This document shows positions 51,305 to 59,070 of a stretch of 64,000 nucleotides of DNA, in pieces (positions within the stretch are counted from its first letter, which is position 1; each line of letters opens with the position of its first letter). This stretch comes from Alphaproteobacteria bacterium (lineage in GTDB: Bacteria; Pseudomonadota; Alphaproteobacteria; Rhizobiales; JAJFHC01): contig JAJFHD010000015.1 of the NCBI GenBank assembly GCA_021775805.1, positions 1 to 64,000 on the forward strand, read 5' to 3'. Both the position numbers and the translations under genes were made by a program. The notes below the pieces were generated by a model. That model was not told the origin of the DNA. It did not search any database and saw only the letters and a program-made list of their open reading frames with translations.

Positions 51305-52213
51305 GTGACAGATAACACGGAAACTGACGAACTCGAGATCGATGCCAAAGTTGCGGCGCCGCGACGCGAACGCAACATGTTCAGAGACAGCATGCGCGAA
51401 CTGCGCAAGGCGCCTTTGACGGCAAAGTTCGGCCTTACGATCATCTTTCTTTATGTCTTTACCGCGATTTTCGCGCCATTTCTGACGCCATACAGCGAGT
51501 CTGAAATTGTCGGGTCCCAGTTTGAAGAATGGGGTGCCAACTTCATATTGGGCACCGACAACCTTGGCAGGGACATGTTGACCCGCTTGATATACGGTGC
51601 ACGAAACACGGTCGGTATCGCCTTTGTAACGACACTCCTGGCCTTCGCGATCGGCGGTGTTGGCGGTGTCATTGCCTCGACACTCGGCGGCTGGGTCGAT
51701 CAGATCTGCAGCCGCATCGTTGATGTTTTGATGGCGATCCCACAGCTCATCTTTGCACTGCTGCTTCTGACGATTTTCGGTACCTCTATCCCGGTGCTCA
51801 TCATTATCATTGCCGTGCTCGACTCCACCCGTGTTTTCCGGTTGGCTCGGGCGGTCTCGATGAACGTAGTAGTGCTGGATTTTGTCGAGGCGGCCAAGCT
51901 GCGCGGTGAGGGTATCTTCTGGCTCATGAGCCGTGAGGTCTTGCCCAATATCATGCCGCCGCTCGTGGCGGAATTCGGCCTTCGATTCTGTTTCGTGTTC
52001 CTCACCATTGCCGCGCTGAGTTTCCTCGGCCTTGGCATTCAGCCGCCAACGGCGGACTGGGGCTCCATGGTGCGCGACAATGCGACATTGATCACCTACG
52101 GCGATATCACACCTTTGTTGCCGGCAGCCGCAATTGCGCTGCTGACAGTTGCTGTGAACTTCGTTGTTGATTGGTTCCTTCATAAGACAAGTGGGCTGCG
52201 CGATGAGCACTAG
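51305..52213 (+). CDS. Peptide/nickel-type ABC transporter permease, DppC type
   Basis: A 302-residue inner-membrane protein, GTG start behind GAGG. It has the N-terminal amphipathic stretch (NMFRDSMRELRKAPLTAKFG), HILGTDNLGRDMLTRLIYGAR-like motif (here NFILGTDNLGRD) and the EAA loop VVLDFVEAAKLRGEGIFWLM. Its end overlaps the ATPase gene by 11 bases. Confidence 0.88.
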   Translation: MTDNTETDELEIDAKVAAPRRERNMFRDSMRELRKAPLTAKFGLTIIFLYVFTAIFAPFLTPYSESEIVGSQFEEWGANFILGTDNLGRDMLTRLIYGARNTVGIAFVTTLLAFAIGGVGGVIASTLGGWVDQICSRIVDVLMAIPQLIFALLLLTIFGTSIPVLIIIIAVLDSTRVFRLARAVSMNVVVLDFVEAAKLRGEGIFWLMSREVLPNIMPPLVAEFGLRFCFVFLTIAALSFLGLGIQPPTADWGSMVRDNATLITYGDITPLLPAAAIALLTVAVNFVVDWFLHKTSGLRDEH

Positions 52214-53885
52214 TGACGACACCAAGGATCGTGGTGAGAAGGGGGATACCCTTCTTGAGATCAAGGGCCTTAAGATTGAAGGTCAAAGTGACGATCAATG
52301 GCATGAAATCGTGCATGGAATTGATCTCTCCCTCAATCGGGGCGAAGTCCTTGGCCTGATCGGCGAGTCCGGGGCCGGCAAATCGACAATCGGGCTGGCG
52401 GCCATGGGCTTTGCCCGGCCGGGTTGCCGGATTACGGCCGGCGAGATCATATTTGATGGCCGCGATCTTGCAAAAGCCACTGAAGCTGAAAAGCGGCCCA
52501 TGCGCGGCGTGCGTATTGCCTATGTGGCCCAGAGTGCCGCGGCGTCGTTCAACCCCGCTCACAAGCTGATCCAGCAATTCACCGAAGGGCCGGTTCAGCA
52601 CAACGTTCGCTCGCAGTCGGAGGCTGAAGCCGACGGCATCGAGCTGTTCGAAAGGCTTCAACTGCCTGACCCTGAAACGATCGGATTCCGCTACCCGCAT
52701 CAGGTGTCCGGCGGTCAGCTCCAGCGGGCAATGACAGCCATGGCCATGGCCTGCCGCCCTGATCTCATCATCTTTGACGAGCCAACGACAGCCCTTGACG
52801 TGACAACTCAGATCGAGGTGTTGGCGGCGATCCGTGGCATCGTCGAGCAGTTCAACACTGCGGCCATCTACATCACCCATGACCTGGCGGTCGTGGCGCA
52901 GATGGCTGATAAGATCATGGTTTTACGATACGGCAATCTTGTCGAGGAGGCCGACACCCGGACGATGCTGTCCGACCCCAAGAAGAAATACACCAAATCC
53001 TTGTGGGCGGTCCGCAGTTTCACGACCGACGTGGTTGGAATCGGGGCTGGCGAGAAACCGCTGTTCCAGGTCAAGAACGTTACCGCCGGTTATGGGCCGG
53101 TGGACGTGCTCAAGAACGTCTCGCTGGACATCTACAAGAAACGCACGGTTGCCATCGTTGGTGAATCGGGATCCGGCAAGAGTACGACAGCACGGGTCAT
53201 CACCGGCCTTTTGCCGCCACGCCCCGGCAAAGGCGAGATCTTGTACAACGGGGAAGCGCTACCGGCAGACTACCGTAAACGGTCGCGTGATCAACTTCGC
53301 CACGCCCAGATGATCTATCAGATGCCGGACACCGCTATCAATCCGCGCCAGCGTATCCGCGACATCATCGGCAGACCGTTGGAATTCTATTTGGGCGTTA
53401 CCGGTGCCAAGAAAGAAGAACGCATTCGCGATCTCCTGAAACTTATCGAACTGGAGCCTGACGAATTCATTGATCGGTTCCCGGGCGAATTGTCTGGCGG
53501 CCAGAAGCAACGTATCTGCATAGCGCGAGCCCTTTCTGCCGAACCCGAATTCATCATCTGCGATGAAGTGACCTCGGCGCTCGACCAGATTGTTGCTGAG
53601 GGCATCCTGCGTCTTCTGGACGATCTGCAGAAGAAGCTTGAACTGGCGTACATGTTCATCACGCACGACATCGCCACTGTGCGCGCGATTGCCGATGAAG
53701 TTGTGGTGATGCTGCAAGGTGAAATAGTGGAGGCTGCACCTCGCGACGAGATGTTCCAGCCACCGCACCACGAATATACCGAAATCCTGCTGTCGTCAGT
53801 CCCGGAAATGGATCCCGACTGGCTCGACAATGTGCTTGAAGAGCGCAAGGACAAGGCACCGACCATCGAACTTGCCGGCAACTGA
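52203..53885 (+). CDS. Fused two-domain ABC ATPase (DppD-DppF type)
   Basis: A 560-residue protein with two complete ATPase modules. Module 1: Walker A IGESGAGKST (about residue 53), signature VSGGQLQRAMTAMAM, Walker B LIIFDEPTTALDV. Module 2: Walker A VGESGSGKST (about 319), signature LSGGQKQRICIARAL, Walker B FIICDEVTSALDQ. Both carry the H-loop (YITHDLAVVAQM and FITHDIATVRAI). Fused DppDF proteins (as in YejF or GsiA) energise peptide or glutathione importers. No binding-protein gene accompanies this operon. Confidence 0.88.
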   Translation: MSTSDDTKDRGEKGDTLLEIKGLKIEGQSDDQWHEIVHGIDLSLNRGEVLGLIGESGAGKSTIGLAAMGFARPGCRITAGEIIFDGRDLAKATEAEKRPMRGVRIAYVAQSAAASFNPAHKLIQQFTEGPVQHNVRSQSEAEADGIELFERLQLPDPETIGFRYPHQVSGGQLQRAMTAMAMACRPDLIIFDEPTTALDVTTQIEVLAAIRGIVEQFNTAAIYITHDLAVVAQMADKIMVLRYGNLVEEADTRTMLSDPKKKYTKSLWAVRSFTTDVVGIGAGEKPLFQVKNVTAGYGPVDVLKNVSLDIYKKRTVAIVGESGSGKSTTARVITGLLPPRPGKGEILYNGEALPADYRKRSRDQLRHAQMIYQMPDTAINPRQRIRDIIGRPLEFYLGVTGAKKEERIRDLLKLIELEPDEFIDRFPGELSGGQKQRICIARALSAEPEFIICDEVTSALDQIVAEGILRLLDDLQKKLELAYMFITHDIATVRAIADEVVVMLQGEIVEAAPRDEMFQPPHHEYTEILLSSVPEMDPDWLDNVLEERKDKAPTIELAGN

Positions 53886-53913
53886 ACAGCGATTTCGCTC
53901 CTACAAACTTCCC

Positions 53914-53941
53914 GAACGGCGCCTCATATCAGGCGCCGTTC
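53914..53941 (+). terminator. Bidirectional terminator between the Dpp-type operon and the CocE-like gene
   Basis: GAACGGCGCC / GGCGCCGTTC, a perfect 10-base stem with an 8-base loop, followed on the plus strand by CTACTTTTT. It includes the stop codon of the convergent hydrolase gene, so it can end both transcripts, although the minus-strand T-run is poor. Confidence 0.7.
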
Positions 53942-55933
53942 TACTTTTTCGTCCCACACTTTTTCGAAAACCTTCTCGTTGCCTTCCCAGGCTTCGACCC
54001 GCGCCTTGATGTGAAAGTGTGTCCGGTCAGCCCACATCTCCTGATAGGCCTCGGTACGAACGGCCCAGCCGTCATCGCGCGATAGCGTCTGCGTCCAGTG
54101 TGTTTCGGCCCTCGCGCAAAGCGGATCCTCAGGATGAATCGTGTAGGTTTCGCGTGCAACCGATCCGGTCGTGAGACCATGACCGTCGTCCCGGAATTCA
54201 CCAAAATCGCTCAGCAGTGTCATGCGGGTAGAGCCGTCCACCTGGTTGTACTCGATCGTCCGGCCATCTGCGGGTGCCCTGATTTCCGTTTCTGAAAGCG
54301 GCGGTGCGGACTCCGCAGGCAGCATTGTCAGGCTATCTTCAGGGGAGTTGCGAACCGGGATGTCCAGGGAAGAACTTTCTGTATGGACAGACACCGTGGC
54401 GACCTCGGGGGCCGGCCAGATCAAAGGCCAGTAGGCAGTGGAGACCGAAAGACGCAGCCGGTGGCCAGCCGGGACCACATAGCCGATATCGTCAAGCTTT
54501 ACCGTCACGCGGTACGCCTTGCCGGGTTCCAGAGGGGCCGGGTGTTCATGGCTGTCGCGATGACACAGGTTGAAGGCATGGTAGGTGATGCGGGTGGAGG
54601 CGCCATCCGGCCAGACATCGTTTAAACGGACGATCAGGTTTGCAACCGGTTTGTCGCACGATATGTCGAGTGTCGCGACCGGCGCGCCGACGACCGCCAT
54701 ATCCTGCGTGAGCGGCTCACTGTCGAAAGTGAGGGAACCGGAGTCGTCCCGGCGCTGATCGCCGGGAAACTCCGGCCCAAGCCAGATTATGCAATACTCG
54801 CCGCTGTCTGCGCCTGTCGTCTGCGGCGAACAGACGTCAAGCGTGCAAGGGGCGGCCGGTTCGTCCTGCAGACCGTCTGGACTGAGACAGAATTTCCTTG
54901 AGCCGACAGAAGATCCGGGCCACGCATCCTCGGCAACCCAGCAGCCGTCCCGGTGGTCATAAGAAGTCCGGGGCCGCACGGAATTCATCACGTATGTCCG
55001 GCAAAACGGGTCATCCCCGACACCGGTCTCAATGCCTTTGAGCCAGCGGTCCCACCAGCGCAGGGCCTCTTGCAGAAATCCGATCCGCGGGGACGGTGGC
55101 GCAAAATGCGGATACTTGTGCGCCCACGGGCCGATGATGCCCTTGGCCGGCGACGACAGGCCGTTCAGCAGCCGTGGAATGGCGTTCGAATAGGCATCGC
55201 CCCAGCCGCCAACCGCAAGGACCGCCGCCTTGATCGAGGCGAAGTCTTCACAGACGGAACCATGTTTCCAGTAGTCGTCGCGGAACGGATGCTCGAGCCA
55301 CGTTTTGATCAGCAAAGGCTGGTTTTCGAGCCGCTCCAGCCACAGGTCGCGCCAGGCATTGCTGACCAGGGCAGGGTCCGGCGGGCGCGATGAATAGGAC
55401 AGCATGGTGCCGGCCCAGCCGAGGTTCTCGTTAAGCAGGCAGCCGCCCTTGTAATGGATATCGTCGCCATAGCGGTCGTCGGTGGAACACAAAGTGACAA
55501 CGGCCTTGAGCGGTTCGGGATTGAGAGCGGCTACCTGCAGGCCATTGAAGCCGCCCCACGAGATGCCGATCATGCCGACAGTGCCGCTGCACCATTTCTG
55601 TGCAACAATCCAGTCGATGATTTCCAGGGCATCCGCCTGCTCCAGAGGCGCGTACTCGTCCCACATCAGACCGTCCGACTCGCCGTTGCCGCGCATGTCG
55701 ACGCGCAGGCAGGCATAGCCGTGCCCGGCAAAATAGGGGTGTGTGAGTTGATCGCGAACAGTTGTGCCGTCGCGTTTGCGATAGGGGAGATACTCCAATA
55801 TGGCCGGCACGGGATGGTCCTCGGCATCAACCGGAAGCCACATCCGAACTGCAAGCCTGCAGCCGTCCGCCAAAGTTATGTAAGTGTTCTCGATTTCGCG
55901 GATCGCATGTGGAAACGTTTCGACGACAGTCAT
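53924..55933 (-). CDS. CocE/NonD (S15-type) alpha/beta hydrolase
   Basis: A 669-residue protein; ATG 55933 follows CAGGGG. The hydrolase domain has Ser125 in GISWGGFNG, the Asp-rich region GGWGDAYSN and a His in GPWAHKYPHF; the C-terminal jelly-roll X-Pro-peptidase domain starts near residue 310 (RKFCLSP ... SLTFDSEPLTQDMAVVGAP). Members hydrolyse esters such as cocaine, acylated amino-acid antibiotics, or X-Pro peptides. No signal peptide. It is convergent with the Dpp-type importer, so it may act on the imported compound; this is inference. Confidence 0.88.
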   Translation of the reverse strand: MTVVETFPHAIREIENTYITLADGCRLAVRMWLPVDAEDHPVPAILEYLPYRKRDGTTVRDQLTHPYFAGHGYACLRVDMRGNGESDGLMWDEYAPLEQADALEIIDWIVAQKWCSGTVGMIGISWGGFNGLQVAALNPEPLKAVVTLCSTDDRYGDDIHYKGGCLLNENLGWAGTMLSYSSRPPDPALVSNAWRDLWLERLENQPLLIKTWLEHPFRDDYWKHGSVCEDFASIKAAVLAVGGWGDAYSNAIPRLLNGLSSPAKGIIGPWAHKYPHFAPPSPRIGFLQEALRWWDRWLKGIETGVGDDPFCRTYVMNSVRPRTSYDHRDGCWVAEDAWPGSSVGSRKFCLSPDGLQDEPAAPCTLDVCSPQTTGADSGEYCIIWLGPEFPGDQRRDDSGSLTFDSEPLTQDMAVVGAPVATLDISCDKPVANLIVRLNDVWPDGASTRITYHAFNLCHRDSHEHPAPLEPGKAYRVTVKLDDIGYVVPAGHRLRLSVSTAYWPLIWPAPEVATVSVHTESSSLDIPVRNSPEDSLTMLPAESAPPLSETEIRAPADGRTIEYNQVDGSTRMTLLSDFGEFRDDGHGLTTGSVARETYTIHPEDPLCARAETHWTQTLSRDDGWAVRTEAYQEMWADRTHFHIKARVEAWEGNEKVFEKVWDEKVERRLI

Positions 55934-56158
55934 CATCAACCCCTGAAACAATGGATCATCTTTGTCCGCGACAATGCTTCAATCGGAATTTGCGCACAAC
56001 ACGTTTCGCTGCCATTCGCAGAAATGACGGAATTGGTAGATCTGCCTTTTTCCGGTGCGCGAAATTCAGGTCTGCTTTTCGTTGACACGAGCCGGGTTGA
56101 TCGCGCTAATTGGCGCCGTCGCAAACCCGCACCGGGAACAAGCAAAAAGAGGGTAATC

Positions 56159-56788
56159 ATGATCGAACTCTACACATGGTCCACGCCGAACGGACGTAAG
56201 GTGTCCATCATGCTCGAGGAACTGGGCCTTGAGTACAAGGTCTTCCCGATCAATATCATGGAGGACGACCAGTTCGCGCCCGACTTTCTCAAGATCAGCC
56301 CGAACAACAAGATTCCGGCAATTGTCGATACCGACAACGGGCTTTCAATCATGGAGTCCGGTGCCATCATGCTCTATCTCGCTGAGAAGACCGGGCGCTT
56401 CATGCCGGCCGGAGACGAAAAGTGGAAAGCGATTGAGTGGCTGATGTGGCAGATGGGCGGCGCCGGGCCCATGCTTGGTCAGGCGCATCACTTCCTGCAG
56501 TTCAATCCGGGCAAGGCGCCCTATGCCGAGGAACGCTACGGCAATGAGGCCAAACGGCTCTATGGGGTGCTCGACAAACAGCTGGAGGAACAGGACTTCA
56601 TCGCCGGCGAATACTCGGTGGCCGACATGGCCACGTGGCCGTGGATTTCCCGTTTTGAATGGCAGAGGATAGATATCAACGCGTTTGCCAATGTGAAACG
56701 CTGGTACGTGGAAATTGCAAACCGCCCGGCGGTTCAGCGTGGTTACGTCGTACCGAAACACTTCGACATACCGATGCCGTCAAACTGA
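56159..56788 (+). CDS. Glutathione S-transferase, nu-class (YfcG/YghU-like)
   Basis: A 209-residue protein; ATG 56159 follows AGAGGG. The thioredoxin-like domain has the nu-class start YTWSTPNGRKVSIMLEELGLEYK (Thr-Pro-Asn at the active site), the cis-Pro site NNKIPAIVD and ESGAIMLYLAEKTG; the C-terminal domain has MWQMGGAGPMLGQAHHF and ADMATWPWISR. YfcG-type enzymes reduce disulfides with two bound glutathiones rather than conjugating electrophiles. Confidence 0.85.
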   Translation: MIELYTWSTPNGRKVSIMLEELGLEYKVFPINIMEDDQFAPDFLKISPNNKIPAIVDTDNGLSIMESGAIMLYLAEKTGRFMPAGDEKWKAIEWLMWQMGGAGPMLGQAHHFLQFNPGKAPYAEERYGNEAKRLYGVLDKQLEEQDFIAGEYSVADMATWPWISRFEWQRIDINAFANVKRWYVEIANRPAVQRGYVVPKHFDIPMPSN

Positions 56789-56814
56789 CACAAGGCATGT
56801 GACCGACCGACGGT

Positions 56815-57273
56815 TCAGTCGTGCCAGAGGCCGCGTTTTTTGGCCTTGGCGGTTTTCATGAGTGTGTGCAGACGTGGTGGCGCGTCACTGAGCACTTGCG
56901 CCCATCCGGTGTGGATCATGCCTTCGGTAAGATCATAGCCATCCGACAGGCACCTGGATCCGGCAAGACCGCCTGGTGCAGCGTTACAGACAACACGGGC
57001 GCCCGCCGTCAGATCCATGAGACCGGCGCGTGAAAGAATACCGCAGTCGCGTTGCTTGCCGCGAAGTTGGCAGGTGTCGCCTGGTTTCGGAGCCCGGATG
57101 CCATAGAGCCTGTGTGATTTTCCATCGACGATGATGACACTGCCCGACGTGACCACCGTGGACGCCTCTGCCGCATGCGTCGATCCTGTAAACACGAACG
57201 GTGAAAACGCCAAGCCAATCACTGCGCTGGCAAAAAAGCGGAGGCTGTTTCCCGAGCCTTTTGTCAAGATCAT
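56815..57273 (-). CDS. Secreted staphylococcal-nuclease-fold protein, degenerate
   Basis: A 152-residue protein with a signal peptide (RFFASAVIGLAFSPFVFTGSTHA). The thermonuclease fold is recognisable from VDGKSHRLYGIRAPKPGDTCQLRGK, GARVVCNA and GMIHTGWAQVL..., ending KKRGLWHD. The active-site parts differ from true nucleases: GIDAPE is GIRAPK, and the YGR segment after the catalytic strand is missing (CNAAPGGLAGSRC). It is probably not an active nuclease. It lies just after the cysteine-repeat cytochrome gene on the same strand, behind a terminator. Confidence 0.7.
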   Translation of the reverse strand: MILTKGSGNSLRFFASAVIGLAFSPFVFTGSTHAAEASTVVTSGSVIIVDGKSHRLYGIRAPKPGDTCQLRGKQRDCGILSRAGLMDLTAGARVVCNAAPGGLAGSRCLSDGYDLTEGMIHTGWAQVLSDAPPRLHTLMKTAKAKKRGLWHD

Positions 57274-57299
57274 TTAAGTCGAACTCCAGATACAATAAA

Positions 57300-57334
57300 C
57301 CCGTGCCTGCCATCGATTGTGAGGCAGGCACGGG
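57300..57334 (-). terminator. Terminator after the cysteine-repeat cytochrome gene
   Basis: CCCGTGCCTGCC / GGCAGGCACGGG form a perfect 12-base stem with an 11-base loop; on the minus strand TTTATTGT follows. It lies 18 bases after the stop codon of the cytochrome gene and 27 bases before the start of the nuclease-fold gene. Confidence 0.75.
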
Positions 57335-57351
57335 CTTGGGATCGCACAGTG

Positions 57352-58815
57352 TTATTTCTTGCGGTTTTCTTCAGGCATCAACATCATGTGGTCGTTCTCT
57401 TCAGCCGAAGAGTGACAATCATGACAGAACTTCAGACCGGCCGAGTTCTTGCCCTTGGTCCTCCCGAACGTGGTTCCGTTTGGCATCACCATCGTGTAAC
57501 GCCAGTCGGCAGTTGCCTTGTTCCAGCCTCTGACCATCTTCTCCATGATGAACAGCGGCCCGGCGGAACCGGCACCGGCCTTGGTGACTGAAAAACTATC
57601 CTTGGCCAGGATCGATCCGATCGGCATCCGCTTGATCTTCTCATATTGGACATAGGTCTTGGCTGACAGTTTGTTGCCGTAGTTGTTGACCTGACGCCCG
57701 CCATGGGTGTCGGACTGGTAAGGACCGGAACTGAACAGCCGCCACTTGCCATAACGCTTTGCCCAGCGGTCGCTTGATTTGGCGTAAGCAGCTTTCATTT
57801 CCTTGCCCAGACAATTGTACAGGTCGGCCGCTTCCTTCGCGGTCAACTCGACGGCTGCGCCTGCCGCACAGGGGTTGCACGGATTGCAAGGATTGGCTGC
57901 TGCGCAGGGGTTGCACGGGTTGCAGGCTTTGGCCGCAGCACAGGGGTTGCACGGATTGCAGGCCTTGGCCGCTGCACAAGGGTTGCACGGATTGCAGGCC
58001 TTGGCCGCTGCACAGGGGTTGCACGGATTGCAGGCCTTGGCCGCTGCACAAGGGTTGCACGGATTGCAGGCCTTGGCCGCTGCACAGGGGTTGCATGGAT
58101 TGCAGGCCTTGGCCGCTGCACAGGGGTTGCATGGATTGCAGGCCTTGGCCGCCGCACAGGGGTTGCACGGGTTGCAGGCCTTGGCCGCCGCACAAGGGTT
58201 GCATGCCGCGGCTTGCCTGATGCGTGGTACAAAACACTTCTTGCTGGCACTCCCGCCACCTGCTGCACATGGGTTGCAGGGGTTACACGGATTGCAAGCA
58301 TTTGCCGCACATGGATTGCACGGATTACAGGCCTTAGCCGCCGCGCATGGATTGCACGGGTTGCAGGCTTTGGCTGCAGCACAGGGGTTGCACGGATTAC
58401 AGGCCTTGGCCGCTGCACAAGGGTTGCACGGATTGCAGGCTTTAGCTGCAGCGCAAGGATTGCACGGGTTGCAGGCTTTAGCTGCAGCGCAAGGATTGCA
58501 CGGGTTGCAGGCTTTTGCTGCCGCACAAGGGTTGCATGGGTTGCAGGCTTTGGCCGCCGCACAGGGATTGCACGGATTGCAGGCCTTCGCCGCCGCACAG
58601 GGGTTGCACGGATTGCAGGCCTTCGCCGCCGCACAAGGATTGCACGGATTGCACGCCTTTGCCGCCGCACAGGGGTTACAGGCAGTACACGCCGCCGCAG
58701 CTGGGTTGGAATTGACAACCACTCCACCCGCCATGATGCCACCGGCTACCGTCACGCCCACGGCAATCGGAACCATGGCTGCTGTTGATAAAAGACGATT
58801 TCTGAAATCGCGCAT
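57352..58815 (-). CDS. Exported cysteine-repeat protein with C-terminal cytochrome P460-like domain
   Basis: A 487-residue protein; ATG 58815 follows GAGGGAAAA. Residues 1-45 hold a long hydrophobic signal segment ([20 protein letters not shown]) with a likely cleavage site in [10 protein letters not shown]. Two blocks then carry the dodecapeptide [12 protein letters not shown]: nine exact copies plus degenerate ends, a 19-residue linker ([19 protein letters not shown]), then seven exact copies plus degenerate ends, more than 60 cysteines. The last 170 residues resemble cytochrome P460 / cytochrome c'-beta ([34 protein letters not shown]) with one haem c site CHDCH at 464-468. P460 proteins oxidise hydroxylamine or bind NO. 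The repeat could bind metal ions or form a disulfide-linked array; this is inference. Confidence 0.85.
   Translation of the reverse strand: MRDFRNRLLSTAAMVPIAVGVTVAGGIMAGGVVVNSNPAAAACTACNPCAAAKACNPCNPCAAAKACNPCNPCAAAKACNPCNPCAAAKACNPCNPCAAAKACNPCNPCAAAKACNPCNPCAAAKACNPCNPCAAAKACNPCNPCAAAKACNPCNPCAAAKACNPCNPCAANACNPCNPCNPCAAGGGSASKKCFVPRIRQAAACNPCAAAKACNPCNPCAAAKACNPCNPCAAAKACNPCNPCAAAKACNPCNPCAAAKACNPCNPCAAAKACNPCNPCAAAKACNPCNPCAAAKACNPCNPCAAANPCNPCNPCAAGAAVELTAKEAADLYNCLGKEMKAAYAKSSDRWAKRYGKWRLFSSGPYQSDTHGGRQVNNYGNKLSAKTYVQYEKIKRMPIGSILAKDSFSVTKAGAGSAGPLFIMEKMVRGWNKATADWRYTMVMPNGTTFGRTKGKNSAGLKFCHDCHSSAEENDHMMLMPEENRKK
57855..58205 (-). repeat. 36-base tandem repeat, block 2 (membrane-distal)
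   Basis: Seven exact coding copies of the [12 protein letters not shown] unit with degenerate ends, each 36 bases and nearly identical at the DNA level. Such arrays expand and contract by slippage or recombination. Confidence 0.85.
58262..58700 (-). repeat. 36-base tandem repeat, block 1 (next to the signal segment)
   Basis: Nine exact coding copies of the same unit plus [12 protein letters not shown] at one end and shortened units ([24 protein letters not shown]) at the other. Codons vary somewhat more than in block 2 (Leu-free, TGC for almost all Cys). Confidence 0.85.
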
Positions 58816-59070
58816 TAAATTTTCCCTCTTTCTACGTATTTCAGTACCGCCGCCGCAAAATAGGACGGCTGCGGAACTCCCTTCGACGAAATGCAATATC
58901 GAGAAAACTCTATCAGCGACGGCCGTTCAACGAGTTTCAATTAACATCACTTAAGTGTGATCTCGGGTCGAAATCTTGGGACCGCTATCTTTTCGTCAGA
59001 TTTGGACCGTACGCGGCCTATCGGGTCTGGAAGGCCGCTGCACGAGACGGGGATGCCGGAAATTCGAGTG

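Noticed and set aside
57855-58700. Possible CRISPR array
   Set aside because: The 36-base units are contiguous, without spacers, and code for one repeated peptide.
57803-58954. Plus-strand frame of 383 codons with [12 protein letters not shown] repeats opposite the cysteine-repeat gene
   Set aside because: It is the antisense of the 36-base repeat. The minus-strand frame has the ribosome site, signal peptide, haem motif and a matching terminator; the plus frame has none of these.
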